Both the position numbers and the translations under genes were made by a program. A DNA stretch of 47,615 nt from an uncultured Porphyromonas sp. (GTDB lineage: Bacteria; Bacteroidota; Bacteroidia; Bacteroidales; Porphyromonadaceae). Numbering within the stretch: position 1 is the first letter of the stretch; each line of letters begins with the position of its first letter. The notes beneath the pieces are model-generated. The model saw only the letters and a program-made list of their open reading frames with translations, was not told the origin of the DNA and did not search any database. The stretch spans positions 1 to 47,615 of the forward strand of contig NZ_UQJH01000011.1 in assembly GCF_900541275.1 (NCBI RefSeq), read 5' to 3'. Shown here one piece after another: positions 6,332 through 15,151 of this stretch.

Positions 6332-9022
6332 ATGAGAACGAGAGCAATCTTTGCCGTCTTGGCACTTCTGTTGCTTGAAGCAGTGGCCATAGGACAGACG
6401 CGCTACACCGGTAAGGTCGTGGATCTTACATCAGGAGAGAGCATCCCGGGAGCCATCGTCCTGGAGAAGGGAACCTCTAATGGTGCCTCCACCGATATCG
6501 ATGGCAACTTCACCATCAGCATCAATGGCAAGGGGGTCATCGTGGTGTCCTACATAGGATACAAGACCAGAGAGATCACAGTCTCTCCGGAGAAGAGGAG
6601 CTTAGGACGGATCGAGATGGCGGAGGACGCCAGCACCCTTGGCGAGGTTGTGGTCGTGGGGAATAGTCTCATCGACATCGTCAAGGATCGGCAGACACCC
6701 ATTGCCGCGACGACGCTCACCGGCCCTCAGGTGACTGAGAAGATGGGTAACCTCGACTTCCCCGAGGCACTCAAGGGTGTCCCGAGTGTACACACCATTA
6801 ATAATAGTGGGTATGGTGATGCCTACTTCACTGTGCGAGGATTTGACCAAGCCAATGTACTCGTTCTGATCAATGGTCAGCCGGTCAACGATATGGAGTG
6901 GGGTGGTATCTACTGGTCCAATTGGTCCGGCGTCGCTGACGTAGCGTCTGTCGTACAGCAGCAGAGAGGTCTCGGATCCTCCAAGATCGGGATCTCCTCC
7001 GTCGGTGGTACGACTAATATTGTCACCAAGGCAGCTGACCGTGATCAGGGAGGAAGCCTTAAGTTTGTGACCGGTAACGATGGATACTTCAAATCATCCA
7101 TCAGCTATGACTCCGGGCTGCAGGGACAGTGGGCCATCAGTGCTCTCGTCTCCTACTGGCGCGGTGATGGATACATCGACTGCACCCCCGGATATGGAGG
7201 GACTTACTTCTTGTCCATTGGATATAAGCTCAATGACAAGCACTCCTTCAACTTCACTACCACCGGGGCACCCCAGGTGCATAACCAGGGCTTTAGGGAG
7301 AGCATTTACACCTACGAGAAATTCGGCACCCGATACAACTCCAACTGGGGATACCTTGATGGAAAGCCGTATAGTTTCTCCAGAAACTTCTATCACAAGC
7401 CTGTTGCGAATCTCAATTGGGACTGGAAAATCAGCGATAAGACCTCCCTCTCCACGGTTTTCTATGGATCATGGGGCTTTGGAGGTGGTACCGGCACCTT
7501 CGGGACACCACACTATAAAATCCCGGATGACGAGAACGGTCTGATCAAGGTGGATGACCTCGTCAAGGCAAATAGAGGAGAAACCGTAGAAGGTATCAAG
7601 AAAAGCGTACCTGCCTGGGACGGGACAAATCTCGACAGTAAGAATCATTACTGGAATGGCAAGCATGTCGTGACAGAACGTGGTGGGGGTACTGTACTTC
7701 GCTCCTCGATGAATAACCACAGCTGGTATGGTCTGCTCTCAAACCTTGATGCAAAGGTGGGAGACAACTGGACTTTCAATGCCGGAGTCGACCTCCGTAC
7801 CTATGTCGGCAAGCACTACCGGGTTGTGAATGACCTGCTGGGTGCCGATGCGTATTACGAGAATGTGGACATGAACTCCGCAGGCGTCTTTGTGGGAGAC
7901 GAGGTAAGCCTCAATCCTCTGGCCATCTCAGAGATGCAAAATGCTCAGAAGGTAAATCGTAACTACGATAGCCACGTAGGCTGGACCGGACTTTTCGGTC
8001 AGGCAGAGTATAATAACGAGCATATCTCGGCATTTGTACAGGGGTCAGTCTCCAGTCAGTTTTATAAGCGTCACGAGTACTTCGAGGTGCCTACCGCTGA
8101 GCAGTGGACCAAGTGGACTAACCGCTGGGGTGGTAATATCAAGGGAGGAGTCAACTGGAAGTTTGACACCCACAACAATGCTTTCATCAATGCCGGATAC
8201 TTCTCCCGTCAGCCCTTCTTCTCATCCCTTTATCCTAATGCATACACTTCCCGTGCCAACGAGATGCAGGAGGGTATCAAGAACGAGGGTATCACAAGTG
8301 TTGAGGGTGGCTACATATTCAATTCCTCTCTCGTCAGAGCTGTCCTGAATGCGTACTTCACACAGTGGAAAGACAGGTATCAGTCCTTTAGCGCAAATAT
8401 AGGTGAGGATAGAAGGCAGGCGCGCACCTACGTGGATCAGGTTCACAGTGGTGTCGAGCTTGAGGTGACTGCTCACCCGACTCACTTCCTCGACATCTTC
8501 GGGATGATCTCATATGGTAACTGGAAGTACGGAAGTACCGCCATTGCTGATATCTACGATGATCTCAATCGTCCTGTACAGGGAGAGAAGCCGAAGCTGT
8601 ATCTCGAGAATATTCCGATCGGCGGTGCTCCACAATTCCAGACCCGACTTGGTGCCAAGGCACGTATTTACAAAGGGCTGAGTGCAGACCTGAACTGGTA
8701 TTACAACGACCGGAACTACTCTGCTATTAATGCAACAGACTTCAAAAAGGAGGGTACAACCAACCTGAAGATGCCTGCGTACAGCACTTTGGACGGAGGC
8801 GTATCGTACCGACTCAGATTCAGTGACACAAGTGCTGTGAAGGGACTCTCTTTCAGGCTCAACGTCAACAATATTCTTGACACTAAGTACATCGCACGCG
8901 GTTTCAATAACTACGCTGCTGATGCCAAGGAAGAGAACAACTGGAAGGGAATCAACAAGAAGAACCAGGTGGCCTTTGGCTACGGTCGCACTTGGTCTCT
9001 CTCTGCCACGATGAACTTCTGA
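6332..9022 (+). CDS. TonB-dependent outer-membrane receptor
   Basis: An 896-residue protein with a signal peptide (about 1-21, cut near AIGQ). A carboxypeptidase-regulatory-like domain (about 22-95, YTGKVVDLTSGESIPGAIV) is followed by a plug domain (about 100-230, VRGFDQANVLVLINGQPVND) and a 22-strand-type beta barrel ending in aromatic Phe (SLSATMNF). Such receptors import ligands across the outer membrane using TonB energy. There is no SusD partner, which argues against a glycan system. The next gene encodes a secreted 5'-nucleotidase-like protein behind a terminator, so the substrate may be a phosphorylated or nucleotide compound. The substrate is inference only. Confidence 0.93.
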   Translation: MRTRAIFAVLALLLLEAVAIGQTRYTGKVVDLTSGESIPGAIVLEKGTSNGASTDIDGNFTISINGKGVIVVSYIGYKTREITVSPEKRSLGRIEMAEDASTLGEVVVVGNSLIDIVKDRQTPIAATTLTGPQVTEKMGNLDFPEALKGVPSVHTINNSGYGDAYFTVRGFDQANVLVLINGQPVNDMEWGGIYWSNWSGVADVASVVQQQRGLGSSKIGISSVGGTTNIVTKAADRDQGGSLKFVTGNDGYFKSSISYDSGLQGQWAISALVSYWRGDGYIDCTPGYGGTYFLSIGYKLNDKHSFNFTTTGAPQVHNQGFRESIYTYEKFGTRYNSNWGYLDGKPYSFSRNFYHKPVANLNWDWKISDKTSLSTVFYGSWGFGGGTGTFGTPHYKIPDDENGLIKVDDLVKANRGETVEGIKKSVPAWDGTNLDSKNHYWNGKHVVTERGGGTVLRSSMNNHSWYGLLSNLDAKVGDNWTFNAGVDLRTYVGKHYRVVNDLLGADAYYENVDMNSAGVFVGDEVSLNPLAISEMQNAQKVNRNYDSHVGWTGLFGQAEYNNEHISAFVQGSVSSQFYKRHEYFEVPTAEQWTKWTNRWGGNIKGGVNWKFDTHNNAFINAGYFSRQPFFSSLYPNAYTSRANEMQEGIKNEGITSVEGGYIFNSSLVRAVLNAYFTQWKDRYQSFSANIGEDRRQARTYVDQVHSGVELEVTAHPTHFLDIFGMISYGNWKYGSTAIADIYDDLNRPVQGEKPKLYLENIPIGGAPQFQTRLGAKARIYKGLSADLNWYYNDRNYSAINATDFKKEGTTNLKMPAYSTLDGGVSYRLRFSDTSAVKGLSFRLNVNNILDTKYIARGFNNYAADAKEENNWKGINKKNQVAFGYGRTWSLSATMNF

Positions 9023-9046
9023 TCACTTAGTTACACACATACTTTC

Positions 9047-9093
9047 ATTATCCCACGCCTCCTGAGAGATGGTGGCGTGGGATAATCATTTTT
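9047..9093 (+). terminator. Rho-independent terminator after the TonB receptor
   Basis: A 13-bp perfect stem, ATTATCCCACGCC (9047-9059) with its complement (9074-9086), is followed by CATTTTT. It sits only 11 bases before the next ATG, so it would partly separate the receptor from the nucleotidase. Confidence 0.85.
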
Positions 9094-9103
9094 AAGCAGC
9101 ACT

Positions 9104-10483
9104 ATGAGAAAATACTTAGTTCTTATCTTAACACTGATAGCTAACTGTACTGCTCTATCAGCGCAAGAGAAGGCAGTGAAGATCCTGTACTTCAATGACG
9201 CCCATGAGCCGGATATGGTCTCCACAGAGGGGGGATTACTCGGAGGTGTCTCCCGGATGAAGACAGTCGTGGACTCCATCAGACAGTCCTCTCCTGATGC
9301 CCTACTACTATTTGGGGGAGATCTGGGCGGTGGCACCCTCGCCGGAAAGCTGTACAGAGGGAGCATAATGGTAGACTTCCTCAGTGAGATCGGTGTCGAC
9401 TACGCCAACTATGGTCAGCACGACTTTGACTACGGCATCGACAACACGCTGGCACTGACTCATCGGGCGAGGTTTACGTGGATAAGCAGCAATACTATGA
9501 CCAGGGAGGGTGGTACCATCAGTGGCAGTGTCCCATTCACCATTCACAGGATCGGAGACCTCAGCATCGGCATTATGGGGCTGGTCGATAAGGTGAATAC
9601 TTCCTCGCCCCACTCAGGGATCACTCAGAGAGACATCATAGACTGCGCCCGGGATGCCGTAGGCCATCTGTCCGGAGCAGACTACATCATCGCACTGACG
9701 CAGATGAATAGCGAGCTCAATGAGCAGCTCCTGCGGGAGTGTCCTCAGATCGATCTCATACTGGGCGAGGAGACCTCCCAGTACATCACCAACGTACACT
9801 TCGTGGGAGATAAAATGATCGTCGATGGCTGCGGCAATATGGGTCACCTCGTCGAGGTGACGCTGCGCAGTAAGGGTGGTAGTCACGCTCTCTCAGTACA
9901 TCCCATCAGTCCGTCAGTAAGACCGGACGAGCGTCTGGAGAATCGTGTCCGGGCAATCGATGAAGAGATCGAGTCCCGACTGGGAGTCCGGCTTACCACA
10001 CTGCCTCAGGACCGCATTTGTACACGACGACGGACGGGGGAGCTGGTGGCTAAGGCCTTCAGAGAGCATTATGGGACAGACATCGCCCTAGTACAGAGTG
10101 GTGGCATCCGTGCAGACCTGAGGAGTGGAGACATCACCCTGAGAGACGTGTACTCCATCCTTCCCTACGAGAATCGCATCATACCCGTCAGACTCCCCGG
10201 GTACTCCGTCCGGAGGCTCCTTGAGAAAGCGATAATAGACGGAGACGATGTCGCACTCTCGGGCGTGGAGATAGACAGATCCAATGAGGAGCTAATCATC
10301 CGAGTGGACGGAGCACCATTGGAGGAGAACAAGGAGTACACTATGGCTCTGTCAGAGTATGTTTTGAGCGGAGGGGGAGGATTTGACAAAATAGCCGATA
10401 GCTCATATCTTCTGCCCCCGGACAGAGCCGATACGGACTCGGATATACTGATTCGGTATCTCTCTTCGCACAGTGCGGAGTAA
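9104..10483 (+). CDS. secreted 5'-nucleotidase/UshA-like metallophosphatase with altered metal site
   Basis: A 459-residue protein with a signal peptide (cut after about residue 20, ALSA-Q), a metallophosphatase domain (about 25-250) and a 5'-nucleotidase C-terminal domain (about 285-455; SGGIRADL, LPYENR, LSGGGGFDK). The family removes phosphate from nucleotides outside the inner membrane using two metals. Motif 1 (FNDAHE, D32/H34) and motif 2 (GGD, D73) are intact. The GNHE Asn is Gln105 (GQHD), the next conserved His is Gln200 (ALTQMN), and the GGHxH motif is replaced by LGEETS (about 220-225). Catalysis may be lost or changed. It converges on the MFS pseudogene with a 10-bp gap. Confidence 0.85.
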   Translation: MRKYLVLILTLIANCTALSAQEKAVKILYFNDAHEPDMVSTEGGLLGGVSRMKTVVDSIRQSSPDALLLFGGDLGGGTLAGKLYRGSIMVDFLSEIGVDYANYGQHDFDYGIDNTLALTHRARFTWISSNTMTREGGTISGSVPFTIHRIGDLSIGIMGLVDKVNTSSPHSGITQRDIIDCARDAVGHLSGADYIIALTQMNSELNEQLLRECPQIDLILGEETSQYITNVHFVGDKMIVDGCGNMGHLVEVTLRSKGGSHALSVHPISPSVRPDERLENRVRAIDEEIESRLGVRLTTLPQDRICTRRRTGELVAKAFREHYGTDIALVQSGGIRADLRSGDITLRDVYSILPYENRIIPVRLPGYSVRRLLEKAIIDGDDVALSGVEIDRSNEELIIRVDGAPLEENKEYTMALSEYVLSGGGGFDKIADSSYLLPPDRADTDSDILIRYLSSHSAE

Positions 10484-10493
10484 TTCTCCCTTG

Positions 10494-11969
10494 CTACTTG
10501 CTCGCTACCGTTGTCTTGCCCTGGCTCTTGGGGATGGAGTAGTAGATGACGGCAAAGGAGATGACGATGATGATGAGATTGTAGAGATAAGCGGCCATCG
10601 CTCCCTGACGGATCGTGACATTGTCTTGTCGCCCGACAAAGGTGACCACCTCGCTGAGGAGAGTGACCGGCTCAGCGGAGTAGGCGATGTCCTGGAAGAT
10701 TGCGGTCGAGATGGCAATGCCAAAGGAGCTGCCGAGCGAGGAAGCCATCTTGAAGATCCCCGAGCCGATCCCCGTGCGGCTCTCCGGCAGCGTAGCCAAA
10801 GCCGAGTCGGTAGAGGCGGTGGCAAAGAGCCCCAGCCCGGCACCGAAGAGCGAGTAGGCGATCACGACAAGCGTCATATAGGTACCTGCCATCACATTTG
10901 TCGGGAGGAGCAGACAGAGGGCCATTGCGACCGTGCCACAGGAGAGGAGCATAGGGAGTCGCGCACCATAGCGCTGCATCAGCTTCTCCCCGACACGGAT
11001 GAAGAGCAGGATCGACACGCCGTAGCCGATCGACATCAGCCCCACCTAGTCCACCGGCACACCGGAGGCCAGCTGCAGGAGACTGCTGACGATGATGATG
11101 ATGCCGGTGGAGGCATTGAGGAGAAAATTAGCCACCGTGGCGCCGCTGTAGACCGGGTTTCGGAAGACTCGGAGGTCGAGGAAGGGGTGCTTGGCACCCC
11201 GCTCAATGCCGATGAAGAGGAGGATGAAGATCGTCGCCGTGAGGAGCAGGCCAAGAGACTTGACATCCACCCAGCCCCACTGCGGACCCTCCGTCACATA
11301 GAGCTGCAGGCTGACGATGCCGAGGATCAGCGTGGCAATGCCGGGGATGTCCCGCCCGCCCTTCGCGTCACTCCCCGGGCGGTAGTAAGGCAGGGTCCGG
11401 ATGAGGAAAAGCCCGAGGAGAGCCACCGCCGCAGCGAGCCAAAAGATCCACCTCCAGCTGAGCCACTGAGTCATATATCCCCCGAGTAGGGAGCTAAATG
11501 CAGTACCGCCCCAGGTACCCATACTCCACAGGCTGATCGCCCGCTGTCGCCCCTTCTCGTCCCAGAATACCCGTAGCAGTGCCAGCGTCGAGGGCATCAC
11601 GCAGGCGCCGCTCAGCCCCTGACAGATACGCCCCAGCAGCAGTATCGGTGCCGTGAGCGGTGAGTGACCGGGCGTCAGGGCGATGAGCACCGCCCCCACG
11701 ATCGCCAGGATCAGCCCGAGGCGGGTCATCCGTGTGTGCCCCAGGCGATCCCCGAGACCACCGATGAGCACGATCAGGATCCCGCAGACGAGGGAGGTGA
11801 CGGAGACGGCGAGATTGAGCAGCGAGGGGGAGAGCCCCAGGTCAGCATTCATCTCGCCCCTCACATTGAGGAGCGTCATGGCAAAGAGCCAGAAGGAGAG
11901 GAGACCGCATATAAATCCGAAGAGGATCCGGTCATTGCCTCTAAAGGTGGTAGTACTATCCTTATCCAT
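10494..11969 (-). pseudogene. DHA2-type MFS transporter broken by an in-frame amber codon
   Basis: Two adjacent pieces in the same frame, 11969-11046 and 11045-10494, together encode a full 14-helix-style major facilitator transporter of about 490 residues (drug:H+ antiporter-2 type). The signature GDRLGHTRMTRLG and the region GRICQGLSGACVMPS are visible. A single TAG at 11048-11046 separates ...ASGVPVD from VGLMSIGYG.... Relatives usually carry a short LQ..G....GLM stretch here, so Gln (CAG) to TAG is the simplest change. The reading frame is otherwise clean on both sides, so the mutation is recent, or an amber suppressor or a sequencing error explains it. ATG 11969 is preferred over a TTG at 12002. 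Confidence 0.8.
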
Positions 11970-12043
11970 TAGCGCGAAGTGACTTAATTGTTGGTAGAGC
12001 AAGATACATAATTGTCGTAAAAACGGAAGCGCCCGAATTTAGG

Positions 12044-12051
12044 TACTTTTG
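12044..12051 (+). promoter_or_regulatory. -7 element for nitroreductase
   Basis: TACTTTTG on the plus strand, 64 bases upstream of the nitroreductase ATG, in the divergent gap with the MFS gene. Confidence 0.45.
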
Positions 12052-12114
12052 CATCCGAGGGTCACTCCCCCACCCGGTGGAAGAGGGGGAGATCACTCCA
12101 TAGAGCAGAGACAA

Positions 12115-12633
12115 ATGGACTTCAGAGACTTAGTGATGGAGCGCTACAGCGTCCGTCAGTGCGATACGACACGCGATATACCGGAGGAGGATATGCAGCT
12201 GATCCTCGATGCGGCGGTGCAGGCCCCCACAGCGTGCAATAATCAGCCCTTCCGCATCTACCGGATCCGTAGCCGAGAGATGCGCGAGCGTGCAGAGCAG
12301 TGGTACAATAGAGCCCACTTCCGCACCGCACGCGAGGTGCTCCTGATCGTGGGGGAGGATGCCGCAGCCTACGTCTATCCGGATAAGGAAAATAACTCCC
12401 TCTACACCGACACCGCCATTGCGATCGCCTACATGCAGCTCCAGGCGGAGGACCTCGGGATCGGCTCCGTCTGGATCAATGCCTTTGACCGACCTCTCTG
12501 CGCCCGGGATATGGGGCTGGAGAAGGGCAGGGAGACACCCGTCGCCCTCCTCGCTCTCGGCTATCCCCTACCCGACGCCACTCGGCCGACCCGCAAGCGG
12601 AAGAGCATGGACGACTTAGTCAAGACAATCTAA
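12115..12633 (+). CDS. nitroreductase family protein
   Basis: A 172-residue flavin enzyme of the nitroreductase fold (FMN-dependent NAD(P)H oxidoreductase, normally a homodimer in the cytoplasm). The N-terminal RYSVRQ FMN-contact motif is at residues 9-14, AAVQAPTACNNQPFR follows, and GIGSVWINAF plus ALGYPLP near the C-terminus are typical. The length is normal for the short subgroup. The start at 12115 puts MDFRDLVMERYSVR in the usual register. An upstream in-frame start would run through the promoter region. The physiological substrate cannot be read from the sequence. The downstream porin gene is 19 bases away and could be cotranscribed. Confidence 0.93.
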   Translation: MDFRDLVMERYSVRQCDTTRDIPEEDMQLILDAAVQAPTACNNQPFRIYRIRSREMRERAEQWYNRAHFRTAREVLLIVGEDAAAYVYPDKENNSLYTDTAIAIAYMQLQAEDLGIGSVWINAFDRPLCARDMGLEKGRETPVALLALGYPLPDATRPTRKRKSMDDLVKTI

Positions 12634-12652
12634 ACCCTTTTCATCAATAATC

Positions 12653-13666
12653 ATGAGGAAAATACTCCTTACCCTACTCACCATCAGCGGTCTCGCACTC
12701 ACTGCCACCGCTCAGGGCTCCGGCGAGCTCCGTGACCATATCACCGTCACCGGGTGGGGGCAGACCTATTACGATGCTGCCTTCGGTCCCAATGTCCACG
12801 GGACCAATACCTTTGCCATCAATAAGATCAACCTCGTCGCCAAGGGTCAGATCACCGACCGCTGGAGTATGGGCATCCTCGTCCAGCTCCACAGCCCGGC
12901 GAAGCTCAAGGAGCTCTGGCTACAGTATACCCTCATGCCCCAGCTCAGGGTCCGCATCGGGGAGATGAAGACCCCCTTCGGTATGGAGAATCAGATCCCC
13001 CCCTCCTTACTCCCTCTCACCTCCGGCTGGACCACCCCCACCTGCTACTTTGCCGGCGTGAGCGGTGACCCGCTCTACCGCGGCACCTCCGGGCGAGACA
13101 TCGGGTTCGAGCTGTCGGGCGACCTCTGGGGCAAGATCCTCACCTACAAGCTCGCCGTGATGAATGGTCAGGGGATGAATACCCTCGATCTCGGCACCAC
13201 CAAGATGTATGGCGGGGCGCTCTACGTCCGCCCCTACCATGGTATCACCCTCCACACCTCCTACCTCGGTGGCGAGATGCACGCTATGGGTGCGAGGGGA
13301 GAGATCCAGGCGGGAGACGCCTACAAGCGCAGTAGCGCCAGTGTCGGTCTCACCCTCGACTACCGCCCCGTCACCCTCTCCGCCGAGTACCTCATCGCAA
13401 AGACCGGAGAGACGACCGGTGACGGAGCCTACCTCATGGCTGTGGGGCACCTGCCGAAGAGCTTCGAGCTCTATGGTGCGGTCGACTGGCTCAGGACCGA
13501 CCGGAGCGCAAGCGAGAGCCTCCTCACCGGCACGGTGGGCATCCAGAGATGGTTTGCCAAGAAGTGCCGCTGGCAGCTCGAGTACCGCGTCCCCGGCACC
13601 CTGGGTTCTGAGGCGGGCTTCGGACCGGTGCATCACATCAGGACGCAGGTGCAGTTCGGATTCTAA
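12653..13666 (+). CDS. OprO/OprP-like outer-membrane porin
   Basis: A 337-residue protein with a signal peptide (about 1-20, ALTATA-Q) and a beta-barrel pattern of alternating aromatic and polar strands ending in Phe (VQFGF). The stretch RVRIGEMKTPFGMENQ is typical of the phosphate-selective porin O/P family, in which barrels carry anions or small solutes passively. Bacteroidetes members are common, and the selectivity here is unknown. It follows nitroreductase closely. Confidence 0.72.
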   Translation: MRKILLTLLTISGLALTATAQGSGELRDHITVTGWGQTYYDAAFGPNVHGTNTFAINKINLVAKGQITDRWSMGILVQLHSPAKLKELWLQYTLMPQLRVRIGEMKTPFGMENQIPPSLLPLTSGWTTPTCYFAGVSGDPLYRGTSGRDIGFELSGDLWGKILTYKLAVMNGQGMNTLDLGTTKMYGGALYVRPYHGITLHTSYLGGEMHAMGARGEIQAGDAYKRSSASVGLTLDYRPVTLSAEYLIAKTGETTGDGAYLMAVGHLPKSFELYGAVDWLRTDRSASESLLTGTVGIQRWFAKKCRWQLEYRVPGTLGSEAGFGPVHHIRTQVQFGF

Positions 13667-13679
13667 GAGAAAAATATCG

Positions 13680-13687
13680 TACCTTTG
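13680..13687 (+). promoter_or_regulatory. -7 element for tRNA-Ser
   Basis: TACCTTTG on the plus strand, 12 bases before the tRNA 5' end. The same spacing is seen at tRNA-Leu. Confidence 0.65.
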
Positions 13688-13699
13688 CCACACATCTGA

Positions 13700-13784
13700 G
13701 GAGAGTTGGCAGAGTGGACGAATGCGGCGGATTCGAAATCCGTTGTAGTGCAAGCTACCGGGGGTTCGAATCCCTCACTCTCCG
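13700..13784 (+). tRNA. tRNA-Ser(CGA)
   Basis: A class II tRNA of 85 nt: acceptor GGAGAGT with ACTCTCC, anticodon loop TTCGAAA (anticodon CGA), a long variable arm, T-loop TTCGAAT, discriminator G as expected for serine. CCA is not encoded. A terminator follows 10 bases later. Confidence 0.96.
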
Positions 13785-13794
13785 CAAGCCTATG

Positions 13795-13830
13795 GGTGCA
13801 CGTCACAGAGTATTGTGGCGTGCACCTTTT
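13795..13830 (+). terminator. Rho-independent terminator after tRNA-Ser
   Basis: Stem GGTGCACG/CGTGCACC extended by a further six pairs (13795-13826), followed by TTTT. Confidence 0.8.
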
Positions 13831-13923
13831 ATTGTGTCCCTACCACCGAGATCCCTACATAATTGGGCAAAAATCAGCCGAGGGGCTAAATGTGGATTGT
13901 ACAATCTTCCTTTTGCATTTTGC

Positions 13924-13954
13924 TTGCTCCTTTGATAGAAAAGCTCTAACTTTG
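13924..13954 (+). promoter_or_regulatory. promoter of the AraC-family gene
   Basis: TTG (13924-13926), 20 bases, TAACTTTG (13947-13954) on the plus strand, 65 bases before the ATG. Spacing fits a Bacteroidetes promoter. Confidence 0.55.
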
Positions 13955-14018
13955 TAAAACTTTCTGCAAGACAGAGGACTCCTCGGAGGGTACTGATATT
14001 TAGAGTAATGGAGAAGGA

Positions 14019-14918
14019 ATGATTACCAATAATAAGAAAGATGTTGTCGACCTCGATCGACACCTCAATTGTCACTACTACGCATGCGCACTACGCTGCC
14101 CGCTCAGTACCTATACTCTCGAGCGGGGCGAGGAGTTGACCATCGACAGCGAGAAGCACTTCATGTTTGTCTTCGTGGAGGCGCGCACCTCATCCTACAG
14201 CTATAGAGATGAGACAGAGCGGCACGCCTGCCGGGGGGATCACTTCCTCTTCTTAGGCACGCAGCGCACCGTCACCATCTATGGCGATGGCAAAGAGACA
14301 AAGGTCCACACATTCTTCTTCAGCAAGCCCTCGCAACTCTGCGACAATTACTCCATCGCTCGGCTCAAGGACAAGGCACCCACGTCGCATGTCTTCATCT
14401 CGCTCCCTACACACGAGTCGATCAAGATGGTGCTCGACAGCATGCTCTACATGAATAGTCACCAGCTCAATTGCATCAACATCTACGAGTCGAAGCTCAA
14501 GGAGCTCTTCTTTTTCCTCGGCGCCTTCTACGACCGGGAGCAGATCGCATGGCTCCTCGCCCCGCTGCTCCACCAGGAGATCGACTTCAAGGAGTTTGTG
14601 GTCCAAAACTTCCTCCGCGCCAAGACCGTCCAGGATCTTGCCGACCAGAGAGGGATGCCGGTGCGGGTCTTCAAGAAGAGATTTCAGGAGACCTTCAATG
14701 TCCCCCCCTACACCTGGATGCTACAGGAGAAGGCGAAGTATATTGATCGTCAGCTCGCCGATCCCGCGGTGCCCTTCTCGGAGATCATCAAGGAATTTGG
14801 TTTCTCCTCCCCGAGCCACTTCACCGTCTTCTGCCGCCGTCAGTACGATATGACGCCTACCCAGCGCCGGCATAAGCTCCTCCGCGAGAAGGCGAGGACA
14901 GAGCAGTCCGATAAGTAA
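14019..14918 (+). CDS. AraC-family transcriptional regulator
   Basis: A 299-residue protein with a cupin-like N-terminal half and an AraC DNA-binding domain at about residues 195-285. The first helix-turn-helix (AKTVQDLADQRGMPVRVFKKRFQE) and the second (FSEIIKEFGFSSPSHFTVFCRR) with the family-typical ending YDMTPTQRR are clear. A GGAG 5 bases before the ATG supports the start. Its promoter and strong terminator make it a single-gene unit. No neighbouring target is evident. The nearest candidate is the convergent surface operon at 15-22 kb, but that is a guess. Confidence 0.92.
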   Translation: MITNNKKDVVDLDRHLNCHYYACALRCPLSTYTLERGEELTIDSEKHFMFVFVEARTSSYSYRDETERHACRGDHFLFLGTQRTVTIYGDGKETKVHTFFFSKPSQLCDNYSIARLKDKAPTSHVFISLPTHESIKMVLDSMLYMNSHQLNCINIYESKLKELFFFLGAFYDREQIAWLLAPLLHQEIDFKEFVVQNFLRAKTVQDLADQRGMPVRVFKKRFQETFNVPPYTWMLQEKAKYIDRQLADPAVPFSEIIKEFGFSSPSHFTVFCRRQYDMTPTQRRHKLLREKARTEQSDK

Positions 14919-14950
14919 ACTCCCACCACCGGGACAGAGAGCCCCGGTAC

Positions 14951-14999
14951 AGAGGTCCCCCGCAGGATAGAAATGCCTGCGGGGGACCTCTCTTTTTTT
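14951..14999 (+). terminator. strong Rho-independent terminator after the AraC gene
   Basis: A 16-bp perfect stem (14951-14966 with 14976-14991, 9-base loop) followed by C and seven T. Confidence 0.95.
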
Positions 15000-15043
15000 G
15001 CTCTCATCGGATCAGCGTATTACTCCGGTGTGAGATGATCAAG

Positions 15044-15083
15044 CTAATAGCGGTATTAGCCTCGAGACTAATACCGCTATAGC
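15044..15083. repeat. divergent palindrome pair, cluster 4
   Basis: CTAATAGCGGTATTAG (15044-15059) and CTAATACCGCTATAGC (15068-15083). The second is the reverse complement of the first at 14 of 16 positions, and the starts are 24 bp apart. It is related to the other palindrome arrays but less regular. It sits between two convergent genes. Confidence 0.65.
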
Positions 15084-15151
15084 TGTGGCTCCGGTGCACA
15101 GTCACCCTATGCTGAGAGCCGGGGTTGCTTAGAGACTCTATGCTGCAGTGC

